NCBI GenBank assembly: GCA_000727475.1
Contig: KL647303.1
Location: 834,408 to 898,407 of the forward strand
Direction: 5' to 3'
DNA length: 64,000 bases
DNA from: Sarcocystis neurona
Taxonomy: Eukaryota > Apicomplexa > Conoidasida > Eucoccidiorida > Sarcocystidae
Shown here: one piece after another, positions 1-12,200 of the stretch
Layout of the letters: each line of letters starts with the position of its first letter
Position numbering within the stretch: position 1 is the stretch's first letter
The notes under the pieces: model-generated
What the model saw: only the letters and a program-made list of their open reading frames with translations
Told to the model about the DNA's origin: nothing
Databases searched by the model: none
Translations under genes and position numbers: made by a program

Positions 1-3000
1 TACGCCGCCGGTGTGGTTAGCGGTGTGTGGTTAGCAAGTACTGCCGAAGTCTGTGCTCTGTGTGAGATCGATCGTGCTTCCTACTAAAGTGTCTGTCCAC
101 TGCGCAGCACTGGTTGCAGCAGAGGCCTTCCGTATGCAAGTCCGACGTTGGTAAGTACAAAGCATTCACGCAAATGTGGCCGTAATACACGCGTCCATAT
201 ACAACCATATATATATATATATAAATATACTTACGTCCCAGCAGCGACACACAGTTCATACGTATTTATGTGTATGTACATATGGCTATATACATATATA
301 TATATATCTACATCCATACATATACACCTCTACACCTTAATTATGTGCACAAAGAACTGTTTATTGAGCCACTAATGGGTACACAAACTTAGACATACAC
401 ACACATATATAAAAATATATATATATATATATATATATATAGCCGTAATCGGTACATCCGTAACCACGAACATCCTAATCTGAACATGGCCATAGAGACA
501 CCCATAGAATTGCTCTTTTTCGCGCACGATATGTCTTCCGCTTATCCCTCAGCTGCGCACGCCGTTGTGTAACTTCCTTGTGCCAAAGCTGCCATAAAAA
601 CGTAGAATGAGGTAGGCATACAACATTATTTGAGTACAGCCTCACGCAGATGAAATCACGACCGTAGGTGCCACACAAGAAGAGGCAACCACACCCACAC
701 ATGTATACAGGATCTTTAGTACGCAGGAAGTCTCTTTCGCGCTTCCGTAGGTGAACAGATCTACAGTGAATATCGTTGAAAACACACATGTCGTATGGTG
801 TGTACATCTCTCTTCTGTGTGCGCCTGTAGGCCGATATGACACGAAGAAATATCTGCGTCTGCGGACACGAGCACATTTGGGCACAACCGGATTACACAT
901 CCATACAGGTGCTGATATATGTGCGGTCGTAGTGTCCGCCCAGCATGCTCCTGTAGGCGCCGCACACATACGCGTATCTACGTGTACTATTTCTTTATAT
1001 CTACATGTGCGTACACATATAGATTTGGTGTGTCACCTTGACTGGAGGAGCGCATCTCTACACAACGCAGCGACAGAAACACGTGCGCGCATTTGAAGGA
1101 CGATTCCAATCCACGGGTTTTCCACAGGTTTCCGTACGCCAGCGAGGATGCGAATACATTTTACCGAGGCCTTTTTACATGCAAAACGCAGAGGTCGCAG
1201 TATGTAGACTTGTATAAATCTGCGGTGTGCCGAGTTTCCGCGCATTTGATGCCTACGGCCACGGATAATCCCAAATCTACATATTCATCTTCATTTTTGT
1301 ACGCATGCCGGTCTTCCATTTAGGTACACAGGAACCGCTAGTGTGTGTGACACGTGCAGCATCACTACACGTGCGTACAAACATTCTGACGTGCATGGCG
1401 ATCTTCCGCCGGCGTGTACCTGTTCGTCGTAAACAGGTGGCCCGACGTACACATGTATACGTCCATGTGTTCTCGTACCGATCCCGAAGATGAGCTTTCG
1501 TCTGTGCACAGAAAGTGCATTTTTGTACGACCGTCATCACCGACCATTCGACGAGGGATATATTCTCATATACTCCTCAAAAATAGTGGAGATTGAAAAT
1601 CTCGTGAACACAGAAATCTGTTTATATGTACGTAGCTGTATATACGTGTGTGTGCGCATGTATACACACAGACAGAGTCGGTTCGAGTGGCAGTGCTGTC
1701 CTTGTCCCTCCTTCTCCGTAGCAGCATTTTTCAAGCAGTGGTGCCGCAGGCGTGCAACAATGAATTTTTTACGGATGGGCACGCACACGCGATATTGCAT
1801 ATGTGCACGTATACGCTATATGAGGCCCATGTTTTGCTGGCTTTCTAGCCATGTTACTAGCATATGACACTGTCATCCTCTCCGTATTGGTTATATATAT
1901 ACATGTGTCAATGCCTGTGTATTGATACCTGCAATTTTGTGACGATTGACGTACGAGTAAAGTCGACTATTTTGTGCATCTACCTGAGGGCATGGTTTCC
2001 GGGTGGTCCACGTACACTAGCGGCTCTTCGCTAGGTGTCTACTAAACGGATTAGGGGAAATTAGTTGTGTTGCTCGACGTTCTAGGGAGCTTCCGCACTC
2101 GTGCTGCTGCCATTTATACGAATACGCAGCTATGTCTGTGGATGGGGCGAGCCTTCTACGCACGTGTACATAAGCGTAGGTAGATAGATATGTGTCTTCA
2201 GCTACGTATGTATATACGGGAATGTATTTCAATATAGTTGGTAGTACTGCTATGCTAGACGCACGTGCTACTCACGCACTTACACGTACCTGCGCGTATA
2301 TATGCAAAATGGATTTTCGATGTTCGTAGGTATCCTTCACACCTCAGGTGATGTGTTGCGCGTGGTTTTTATCTACTCCCATGCCTACGTACCCCGAATA
2401 TTTTTCTGGAAGGACCTCCCCAGTTGCACGTATACCGATGTGAATATGCCGGAAGGTGACTGGCGGTGGCTCATCTGACTGATGCTTGTACACCCATGGA
2501 TACACGCGAGCAACACGTGGCCGACTGTAGTAGTCACCTCAAATTGTGATCTGTTTCTCGTCCAGTACCACATCGCATACATGCAGGAACAGAAAACATA
2601 CGACGGAGTTACGAGTCCTCTCTGTGTCGCCGTCCTTCAATTGTGGAACTGCGCTTTACAAGCAGTTTCCCTAAGTAACGTGTAGTTAGGCTCCATAACT
2701 ATTCAGTGCTCCGTATAGGTGTTTGTACGTGCACGTTCACACGCCCGCCTGGGTACTGCGCAGTGAGGGGCTGTAATGCTAACGTGTGTATACATGTATA
2801 GGGTGTGTAGTTGTGGAACCTCAAGTCTGCAGCGAACGCCCTCTGAAAACCTCTCTTTTGCTTCTGGATTTTAGGCAGGTCTTCCTGATTTCCAAATCTG
2901 CATTGCATGCTCACACGTACAGGTGCACCTCTTTTGTACACGTATACCGTGGATATTCTTACAATTGTCAAGTTGCGGCAGTAAATCTCCTGGAATTGTG

Positions 3001-4726
3001 CAGCAGGAGTGCGAAAGGAAGTCCTTCTTGTTGTTCTGATTCCTTGGGTACCACTAGCACTCTTCTGCGTGTGCACAAGGAACATGCAGAAATACATGCA
3101 TTAAACTTGTATGTACCGAATTTGTACGTACTTTCCTGAACCCCTGAACGACGCAGGGTGAAAGCGGCGGGTGAAACATTCAACAGCAAAAAGGAAGTAG
3201 TGGGTGACTTCGATATATAGGCTTGACAGCGAATGCCTTCCTGTAGGCAGAGTTTGCGTTTGCCTCTCTTCTGTATTCTTCGTTGAGGAGCTTTCTACCA
3301 CGTCACTCATTCACAATCTAGGATGCTGTTTCTCTTTGTTTCTCCTGTATTAGGAAAGTCTCGTGCAACCGTGTCCTCATCTCCTCCTCCTTTGCTTTCT
3401 ATTCTAGTTTCTCCTCCGTCTCTTCCTTTACGATTCGCCAAGTCCTACAGCTACACCCCTTTCCAACTCCCTGTTCTTCAGTTGTTATATCCCACTCTAC
3501 GTCCATTACAGTTTTTCCCGACTTCCCTGTTTAGCTGGGGGAATTCATTTGCGCTTGCACGTGTTGCTGTAGGTAAAGCACTTCGTGAGCCTGTTGGCGT
3601 AAAAGTGTTGCGGACAACCCGCAGAAGAGTTTCGAAAATACCAAACGTCTGCAGCTTTCTGTAACAAGATAAACGTGTATTTCAAAGTGTGCTTGTGTAC
3701 GTGTGTGTGTACGCGCACATGTGTGTGTGTCGGGCACGACTGGCCATTAAACAGACGTCGGATTGATGCTGCCGTGCACAGGCTGCTGCGGCTTCACGCG
3801 TACACCGGACGTCTAAGAAGCCACTGATAGATGATAGGGTTTGCCGCACTCCCCCTGTCTTTTTTTGCGTCAGAGCAACATCAAACACAAAGCAGACTAC
3901 AGTAGCCAACCGGTGTCGGTCTGCGCGGGCAGAGAAACGCGCTGTGGTAAATGCGTGTCTCCACAACAGGCACACGCACCGTTCTGCCACGATTCTACTT
4001 GCGCGATGGAGTAACACATTTCGTTCGAAGCCATCTCAGTATACGCGGATAAGTTTTGCGTATGTTCACTTCTCCAACTGCAGGTGCTCCAGCGTGAACC
4101 TGCCCCTGTCACTGGCGTTTGTCGTTTCCTGGCGGAAGGCTGCACTTCCTCGTTAGAAGTACGCTGTGGGCAGGGTGTATTACAGATACTAAACTCTGGG
4201 CTAGACTGCAGAACAACAGGATACAAGACTGCAAGACGTTTTGCAACCACAGAGGCAGTCCCAGGTTGTGGTTGGTATTGCAACGCTTTGAACGTCCGTA
4301 TAACCGTTCAAACCATCGGTTCCATATAAAGTGCCTATACCTATAGTTTCTCAACACATGTGATGAATACGCGGTAGCACGTCGCCACACCAGCCGCCCC
4401 GCGGTGGGGGGGTCAAGGCTGGTAAAGTACAATGTGGCACAAAGCCGTTCCAAGTGGTTCAGGAAGTCCACATTTCGAGCATGACAGGTGCGATCTACCA
4501 AGTGCCACGTTGTGCACACTAAAGGTCATTTTGGAATTCTAAAGGATCCACCCCGAACGTTGGTATGCCCGTGGTGTTAAGGGAGACTCTTTCCACTTGC
4601 CAGGGGGAAGACTCCGGTCATTTTCGAAATCTGCAGTCGGCGGCATCTGCCGCGGTGTGCCCGTGGTGCATAATGAAATGCTCCTGGTGAATGCGCATGT
4701 GGTACGAAAGCGTCGCAACAGAAGCA
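1..4726. other. Non-coding stretch left of the tRNA
   Basis: I see no supportable gene here. The DNA is dense in short TA and CA/GT microsatellites and mixed-frame short ORFs. The best ORF is plus-strand 3323-3664 (113 codons). It begins with a hydrophobic run and is Ser/Pro/Leu-rich, but it lies in a pyrimidine-rich patch that has few stop codons by composition, and no partner exon was found. The 11-base string tgcccgtggtg occurs near 4567 and again near 4658, just left of the tRNA, and is otherwise unexplained. Confidence 0.5.
415..441. repeat. (AT)n microsatellite
   Basis: An uninterrupted AT dinucleotide run of about 13 units. It is one of many similar tracts in the non-coding DNA of this window; others start near 5220, 7538, 10869, 14759, 15013, 15199, 18020, 35567, 37770 and 42537. 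They mark intergenic and intronic DNA and are absent from the long exons. Confidence 0.9.
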
Positions 4727-4799
4727 GCCTCTTTAGCTCAGTCGGTAGAGCGCCAGCCTTTTAAGCTGGTGGTCAGGGGTTCGAGCCCCCTAGGAGGCT
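4727..4799 (+). tRNA. tRNA-Lys (anticodon UUU)
   Basis: The sequence folds as a full cloverleaf. The acceptor arm pairs GCCTCTT with AGGAGGC (one T-G pair), the D stem is GCTC/GAGC, the anticodon stem is CCAGC/GCTGG around loop CTTTTAA, which gives anticodon TTT, and the T stem is AGGGG/CCCCT around TTCGAGC. The internal A box (TAGCTCAGTCGG) and B box (GGTTCGAGCCC) of RNA polymerase III genes are present. There is no intron and no encoded CCA, as expected for a eukaryotic nuclear gene. The discriminator base after the acceptor stem reads T, whereas nuclear lysine tRNAs usually have G, which is odd and may be a variant or an error. Confidence 0.95.
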
Positions 4800-4854
4800 A
4801 ACGGCAACACGACGCTATTCACCACCTCTCTCTACGATCTTTCTCCACAGCCTC

Positions 4855-4858
4855 TTTT
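4855..4858 (+). terminator. Probable RNA polymerase III terminator of tRNA-Lys
   Basis: This is the first run of four T residues on the sense strand downstream of the tRNA, about 55 bases past its 3' end. Four T is the minimal Pol III stop signal. The distance is longer than usual, so the assignment is tentative. Confidence 0.4.
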
Positions 4859-5219
4859 CTCAAGTTTCTCAGCAAATTCTAGTCGAACAGTAATTTTGCA
4901 TGCTAAGCCACACGTACCGGAATCGCACGTCCTCGTCACGTCTTCCTGGTATACACCACGACGCCCATAGGCTATTTGTTCCCTTTGCGCGCCGTACACA
5001 CAGAGGCCGTCCATCTGCGCATTCTACTGCTAACGACGAAATATTAGTGCAACTAGAGACCTGTCTGCAGAAAGCGTGTCTTTTCACAATTGTACGGCCA
5101 CAAGGATGCTTAAACTTCTTATGCTACTAGGCGGCAGCCCATGTCGCAGTGGTCTCACGTCGTGTGGCAGAGAGCCGCAGGGAAACATGACGCGCAGCTT
5201 CTTTCCTTTAGTATATTCA

Positions 5220-5239
5220 CATATATATATATATATATA
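5220..5239. repeat. (AT)n microsatellite
   Basis: A run of about ten AT units in intergenic DNA, followed by a short (GA)n patch (agagagagag). Confidence 0.9.
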
Positions 5240-7323
5240 CGTATACAGAGAGAGAGAGCCACGTAGTTACACTTAGAGGAATGAATACCTTCACACGTAT
5301 GTACATTCGTACCTACTCATATATATATATAAATATATGTGTATATGTGCATATATGGACGTACGTGCAATCGACATGTTCAAAGAAGATGCGTTGTTAT
5401 GGAGGCACTTTCAGCGAAATCGTCACACATGCACAGGTGCGCATGTTTAGACCCGTGAACGTCCCTGCACGTAGGCGTGGCAGAACGGATGCATAACTCT
5501 ACTCGTGTTTCTGGTGTAGCTGTCCCCATATGTACGGACACGGTAAACAGAAGAAGCTAGAAATGCCTTTCTGAGCATTTGCCGCATTGCTCTAGCACAC
5601 GGTCTGTCTGCCGACTTGCCGGTGCCACGTAGATTTATACTCACAGCCACATATACGCAGTACGTATACTATAAAATTATCCGCGAATATAGTAGGTTGC
5701 GGCAGTGCGTCCTTTCTTCCACTGCACACGTACAGATAGATATATTGTGTATACATCACGCGTACACATATATAGAGCGAAAAGGCACCACGAAGAGCGA
5801 CCGCCTAAATTTTGTATCCTCGATATTCCGGCCAACATACACCGTCCGCATCTACGTCAAATGTCGCCGTCTAATGCTCGCACTCTTCAGTGGAGGCGTC
5901 CTCGCAGGGTCACGAGGCACCACGCTTCATTGGCACGAGGAAGATGTCTTCCCGTGTTCCGTGTAATATCCCGGAACTAATTATTCAGACTAGTTGTACA
6001 TATGAATAGATAGGTAGATGAAAATCTACACAGAAACGCATGTAGGGCATGCCAGGTCTTACATGTGTGCGAATGTATTGGCGCGTGTGGGAGTGGTGGG
6101 GAACGAGAGTGATGCTTTGTCTCCGCGCGTCTCAGTGAAATCCATTGTAAATCTGTGTTTCTGTCTCTCTTTGTATGTATATACGTATGAATCTATCTAC
6201 CTGTGTTCATGTGTCTAACTGTCTCCACAAGTAGAAGTTGTTACCAAACTTTACATGTACATATAATTGTATATATATATATATGGATACTTCCTAATTT
6301 GACAGTACAGGCAAACAGATTTAGTTGGACACGTATTAGCGAGCGACCCTGTAAGTGGAGGCTTCACTGTGGTGCAGTCCGCGTATGCCGTGTCTTGCCA
6401 CTACTGACGGTACACACAGATAAATCTTTTGAAGACGCTGCGTCGCAGCAGTGTGTATACGCTTGCGTGTATTACGCCTATCTACGCTGTAAAAAAATCA
6501 AATGCTGCACGGGTTGAAACTGACACACGGCTTTTTCTGACGCAAAACGGCTACGCTTTCCTACACCTCCGCCTGCAAGCCGCGCTTATTTAAGTATGTT
6601 TAGAGAGCACCTGATCCATACAGAAACTGGCTACAGATATCGTGGTGCTGCAAGTACACAGAGGTGTCACTGAGGATCCACATATACACGCGCATACATT
6701 CGTATGTACGTAGGCGTGCAGAACTGCTACAAAGCAAGTCGCTGGTATCGTCTGATTGATGCCTCCAAAAGCTCCCTTTCTTCCTCCAGACACTTCAGCG
6801 TACAGCTAGCAGGCAGCCAGCCCTCTCTCTCTCCCATACCCTTCCACGTCCCTAATAATCTGGAATACATTTATACATACATACATATATTTACCCACTG
6901 TACCCAACAGTGTATATATATGTATATATGTATAGATATATCTGGTGCGATATCATTACATGTACAGCTATGCGGTAGAAACACATCTGCATACGTATAC
7001 ATCGTACCAGTGTACGAACTTCGTGTGCTATCACCGTGCGACTTGTTCTCTCCCTACACTCTCCTCTACGCTTTGGTTTGTGATGTTGATATATTGTTCC
7101 TACCAGAGGGCCGCTGCCTTGTAATGCAGGCCTCCATTCATCACGCGTGTGCGGCTGGGACACGAAGAACAAGGAAAGGAGAGGCGCAGCACCGGAGAGG
7201 ACTACTAACTTCGCATGCGCGCCTTAGGCGCTCCGTGCGCGACTGCTGCTGCACCCCGTCGTTCCGGCACATCAATGTGTACACAAAGTCGCAGTGCACA
7301 CTGCAAGAAATATGTATGTTTCG

Positions 7324-7353
7324 CGTCTTGCACAACATACGTGTTGTGCAAGA
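7324..7353. repeat. Perfect 13-bp inverted repeat with TACG loop
   Basis: The arm gtcttgcacaaca (7324-7336) is followed by the four bases tacg and then the exact reverse complement of the arm (7341-7353). As RNA it would form a 13-bp hairpin closed by a tetraloop from either strand. No gene, T run or tRNA-like context is attached to it, so the function is unknown. Confidence 0.85.
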
Positions 7354-8340
7354 CAGCACGTACGTTGCTGTACAAGTGCCTCTGCTTACAAGTAGTGTAC
7401 GCAACGTTCTGCCCAACAAGTTAAACACCCACACAGACACACACGTTTATACGTGTAGTCTCATGTGCACGGTGTCAAGTCCATCTGAATAACATTGTTG
7501 AGAACGACCGTGTGTGTGTCTGTGTGTCAACACGGAAATATATATATATATATACGGAGACAGAGAGAGAGAGATAAACACAAATGTATCTGTTTACATA
7601 CACGCACGTGTTCAAATACAGAGCCATGCAGACAACGGAGGTTTGTTAACACGCGTTCAGAGTGGCAGACATAGAGACGAATGACCGCACACAAGCGTAT
7701 AGAAACATAGTGGAGCGCCAGAAGACAATCAGCTCTTACATCCGCGGAACTGCGGCTGCGCCGTTCTCTCACAGCTGTATATATCTCTGAACGCCCGTCA
7801 CCACATGCGTACTTTTTGAGTCGCATTTCGACAACTTCGCTTTTTCTGTCATAAAGCATAACCACGTCTACACCCACGTACACGCGTGCCTAGATTCCTT
7901 TCCCATCCGTCGGCTCTGTTCATCAAACACCTACACCTACGTTTTTAACTATACATATATACATATTTATATGTAGATGTGTAACTATATCAGCGTCCTC
8001 GTCCTTCAGCGCCCTCTTCCCCTCCCAGCGAATACGCGTGCGTGCATGTTCCCTTCCACGCGGGTGGACCTGAACGCCGATAAGAAGGTGATAAGCCCTC
8101 TACATCTTCCAACTGTCCCACCTCTCTTCCTCTCCTTTTCGAACACGTTGGCATATTTACACGTGTTCCTTCTCTGTCACGTCTCCCCCTCTTCCCTGAA
8201 ATGTCCACGTCCATTCGTACACTTTTACTTCCATAAAACTCTCTCCACAAGTCCCCACAAATACGTATAAATCGCGGTTCATCTACGAATGACAACCCCC
8301 AGACACGCGCACCCATACAGTGAAGGTCTCGGGTTGGTTA

Positions 8341-9240
8341 TCACCGGATGACGTCGAAGGCGTGGATAGGGAAGCGAGGATGGGCATGCAGACCTGCACG
8401 GGTGCACTGCAGCACAAGGAGATCTGTCGCGTCATCGATTTTCTTCACCAGCGCAGCAGCATCTACAAAGTCATCTATTCGGTCAACAGCAGCGCAGACC
8501 TCCGTCCAGAACTGCACCGCCACACAAAGGTCCCCTACAGGATCGATGCAGCAGGGGAACCGCTGCTGCAGAACTTCTTCGAAGCTCCTGAGGCGTGCAG
8601 CAGCGGCTGCTGCGTCGTCTCCTTCTCGTCTTTTGTCTCGCCTTTGTTTGACGTTGCCGCGGTTGCATTTCTCACCGTCCTCCAGCGCCTGTTGTTGCAC
8701 AATCCTTCCACAGCAACTGCCCGTACTGCCGCTGTTGCTGCTCCGCCCTGTCTCTTGTCCTTTTGAGTGTTGCTGCTCTTCGTGCGTCTCCAGCTGCTGC
8801 TCCTGCTCTAAGTGCTGCATCTGCTGCATCTTCTTCCCCTCTTGGAACGGCGGTGTGCCCTCCTCTGCGTCTCCTTCTGCTCGTCCTTTGTCAGTAGCTT
8901 GGTGCGTCTCACTTTCTGCCGCCGCGTAATGCCCCCTTCCTCTTCTTTTTCCTTGTTCTTTTTCCTTCTCTTCTTTCGCCTGCGTATTCTGTGCTGCGGC
9001 TCGTGCACAAACTCCCTGCCGCGTCCCTGATGCTACTGCTTCGTGCCGTTGCTGCTCGTGCTCCTGCGTTCCCTCTTCCTCTCCTTCGTTATCTTCCTCT
9101 TCCTCCTGTTGTTCTTCTACCTTCGGGAACTTATATTCGAGTAAAAACTGCATCACGATGCCCATGCAGTTGCGCGGTAGCAAGAAGGTAGGCAGCAGCG
9201 CATTCACCGGACTGAAAAGGTTACTCGGCAGCAGACGTAG
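8341..9240 (-). CDS. MKT1: MKT1 exon 5 (last)
   Basis: It encodes residues 1612-1910 and ends in TGA at 8343-8341. The acceptor is ttgctgctggtgcag. The first codons (LRLLPSNLFSPVNALLPTF, then the NCMGIV block) continue the MKT1_C alignment directly from exon 4. That continuity is why no further exon is placed in the 1.7 kb between them. A Glu/Gln/Lys-rich insertion separates this from the closing helices around FWTEVCAAVDRIDDFVDAA. Confidence 0.82.
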   Translation of the reverse strand, partial: LRLLPSNLFSPVNALLPTFLLPRNCMGIVMQFLLEYKFPKVEEQQEEEEDNEGEEEGTQEHEQQRHEAVASGTRQGVCARAAAQNTQAKEEKEKEQGKRRGRGHYAAAESETHQATDKGRAEGDAEEGTPPFQEGKKMQQMQHLEQEQQLETHEEQQHSKGQETGRSSNSGSTGSCCGRIVQQQALEDGEKCNRGNVKQRRDKRREGDDAAAAAARLRSFEEVLQQRFPCCIDPVGDLCVAVQFWTEVCAAVDRIDDFVDAAALVKKIDDATDLLVLQCTRAGLHAHPRFPIHAFDVIR

Positions 9241-12200
9241 CTGCACCAGCAGCAACAGCAAAAGCAACACACACGAGCAGCGAACACTTTGCCCCACAAC
9301 AGCGGTACCAGAACTAGACGAAGCAGCTGCAGCGGACGTCGCAACGGCAGAAGCACCAGCAGACACAGCAGCAGGAGCAGGAATAAGCACATACACAAGC
9401 AGACACCGCTAAAAGCAACAACAGCCGCAGAAGTAGTGACAGCGGAGGCGGAAGCCGTCGCAGTAGAAGCACCATCAGGACGGGAAATACTCTTAGCAAA
9501 CCCGCAGAAGCAGGCAGGTGAGGTGGAACCCATCAGACGGCACAGCAGAACCACGCGATTCCTTGTAGTAGTGGCGCACGCAGCAGGAAACCAGCAAAAG
9601 CGACACGACGGCGGGGGGACGAGAAGCAGCTCTCAAAGTAGGGACCGCACGGCGCGAAAGAGTGAAAACGACGGCAGCGTCCACCAACAGGATGTGAAGA
9701 GTCGCAGCGAAAGCAGCAGGCGCTGCACGGCACTGGCCGGAACGAAAACACGTGTAGCAGCAAACGCACAGTGCCTGAAAAATCAGGCACAGCCGCAGAA
9801 GGCAGAACAGCAGCTGCAGACGCCGGAGGGGCAGGGATGCATGTGTGTGTCGCAACAGCAGACGGAAGAACAGCAGCAGCGGAAGCAGGTGCATTAGCAG
9901 AAGGAGGAGGAACACGAACAAGCGACGGCGGCAAAGTAGCACACACAGGACAGCAGACCGAGCTGACACAGCTGCGCCATTGCCTTCGTGGGGAGCACAG
10001 ACTAAGAAACCGCAGCAGGAAGGTGGCCTAACAGAAAACGAGGCAGCAAAGAAAAGAAAGCGGCAGCAGGACAGACAGCACTGGCCGAACGAGAGACCTT
10101 CGGTGTAGGCAGCAAGAGGACGACCCAGGGGCTGCAGGAGGAGCAGGAGGCGCGGCACGGCGAAGAAGAGCCGCAGGCCGGAGACCTCCTCGGCACACTA
10201 ATATGCTGCGTGTGCTTGACAGCACCTCTGCACATGTCTGCTCTCAGTCTCCACTTCTGAACAAAGACCTACACGTTTAAATTTATCCTCGTTCGTGTCA
10301 CACATATGTGCATCTATGGAGGTAAGTGCACGTGTCCCTGCATGTACACACGCATATCCCACTGTGGGCAAGTTTGCTTATGGGTACACTACTACACGTA
10401 TATAGCAGTGTACACGCGCAAACTACTACTGATATATCAAATATCACTGCTCATCATTCTGTCTCTATACAGGAGCACATACTCAATACTACACGCACCG
10501 ACAACTACATACTTGTATATGTACTGCTGAGCCACATGTCCTTGTACACGTACACTTGCTCGTTCTCTCTCTGGATATATTGACGCATATCGAGAGACAA
10601 GTAAAGAATATAAATGAAGTATATACGTATATATATATATGTGTATCTACATATATATACATATATGTATGTATATAGATAGGTACGTACTTACACGTGC
10701 ACATAGAAACACACACACACACGTGACCGACACGCAAATTGGTGGGTAAAGAATCTAAACTGCTGTATGTACACCAGAGAGAACTATACACACCAGCACT
10801 TCTTTCGTGTGTCCCCATAAACGTGTCAGCAGCCTCCACGTAGTGGAATATGCCAACACGTATGCACACATATATATATATATATATGCATACATACATA
10901 TAAGCGTACATAGAGAGAGACAGAGACACGCGTGGCATCGATCGACTTCAAATAAATTACCTGTTGCATATCCTGAAGAAGAACCGATGAAATGGATGCC
11001 TCTGTGATATGTCTTAACGCTTTCTTTATGACCCCTGCCACGCACGAAAACGCGGTAAGTTCAAAGGAAAGATCTTCCCCTCTCCAGCAGCCGTGAGGCT
11101 GCAGCTGCATCGGCAGCAGTGAACATAGCCGACTGACCAGCAGCACTCGCTGCTGCCGGCTTTGTTCCGTCTCTTCTTTTTCCTCCTGCTGCTGCTGCGA
11201 CGCCTCCTGCTGCTTCAGCCCCGCGTGCGTCTCCACCTCGTGCTGCTCGCTCGTCTCTTGCCGCTTCTGTTTCTGCTGCTGCTTCTCGCTGCTGCTGTGC
11301 TGTTCCTGTTGCTTGTGCCCCGTCTTCTGCTGCTGCTGCTGGTACTGGTGCCGCTGTCTGCTGTGCTGCTGCTGGTGCTCCTCCTCCTCTACATCGAGCA
11401 TTTCACTCCTCAACAGCAGCAGCGCCGAGACCGCGGGCGCGTACAGCCGGTCGACGGGGGGTTCGTACGCAGTGCCGTTCACCAGGCCGGTCTTCAGCAA
11501 CTCTAGAAAGAAGAGCACTTCTTCCTGCTCAAAAGCGAAAAGGGAGGGAGAAGAGCAGAGAATACGCGGCCAACCAGGGGAAAGCACAAAAGGCAAACGC
11601 TGCAGAGAGGAGGAAGGGAGAGTAGACGAAGACACCAACCCGTGAAAAAAAGTCAACGAAGAGGGACGGGAATGGAACGGACGTGCGGACAGAAGAGGGA
11701 GACGAAGTCGAGAGATGGGCTGGAAGTGCTTAAAAGAAAAGGCGGGGACGGCAGAAAGAAGCGCGAGAGAAAGAGACTCCGAATGAGAACAGCCAAAGCA
11801 TCTGTTCGGGAGACAAAAAAGGAAGTGTGTAGAAAGACAGCCGAAGAAAGAACGAAGAGGGCCACCACTTCCTTCCACAGAGCCATTTGTATATTTACAT
11901 ACCTGTAGAATATGTATATATATATGTATATGTATATATACTGCATGATAGTACAGACGAGAATAGTGACCCGCGCGTGTGGGACGGCAGTGATCGGCGT
12001 CGATTGCAGCAGCAACACAAACAAGAAACCCGGTTTCCCTAGAAAAGTGCACGAAGATGGAAGAGCAGGTGTGGGTGCCCAAGCGACGGAGAAGAATTGA
12101 AAAAGGAGGAACAAAAGCAGGAAAAGAGGAGAGGACGGGAAACGACAAGAGAATGAAGGAGACGAAGAAAAGGCAGCAGAGCGAGGAGAGGCGAAACTCA

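Larger units (their letters stand above)
4800..8340. other. Intergenic DNA downstream of tRNA-Lys and of MKT1
   Basis: No gene is supported. The stretch contains TA microsatellites (about 5220-5239, 6272-6284 and 7538-7556), a perfect hairpin at 7324-7353, and presumably the 3' untranslated region of the minus-strand gene that ends at 8341. The longest open frame (plus, 6704-7492, 262 codons) runs through TA/CA-type repeats that exclude stops by composition and has no domain-like sequence, so I do not call it. Confidence 0.5.

Noticed and set aside
415..441. TA tracts as promoters or terminators
   Set aside because: They are scattered through intergenic and intronic DNA without positional relation to genes.
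6704..7492. 262-codon plus-strand ORF
   Set aside because: Much of it is Tyr/Ile/Thr/His from TA/CA repeats. There is no domain, and the hairpin lies inside it.
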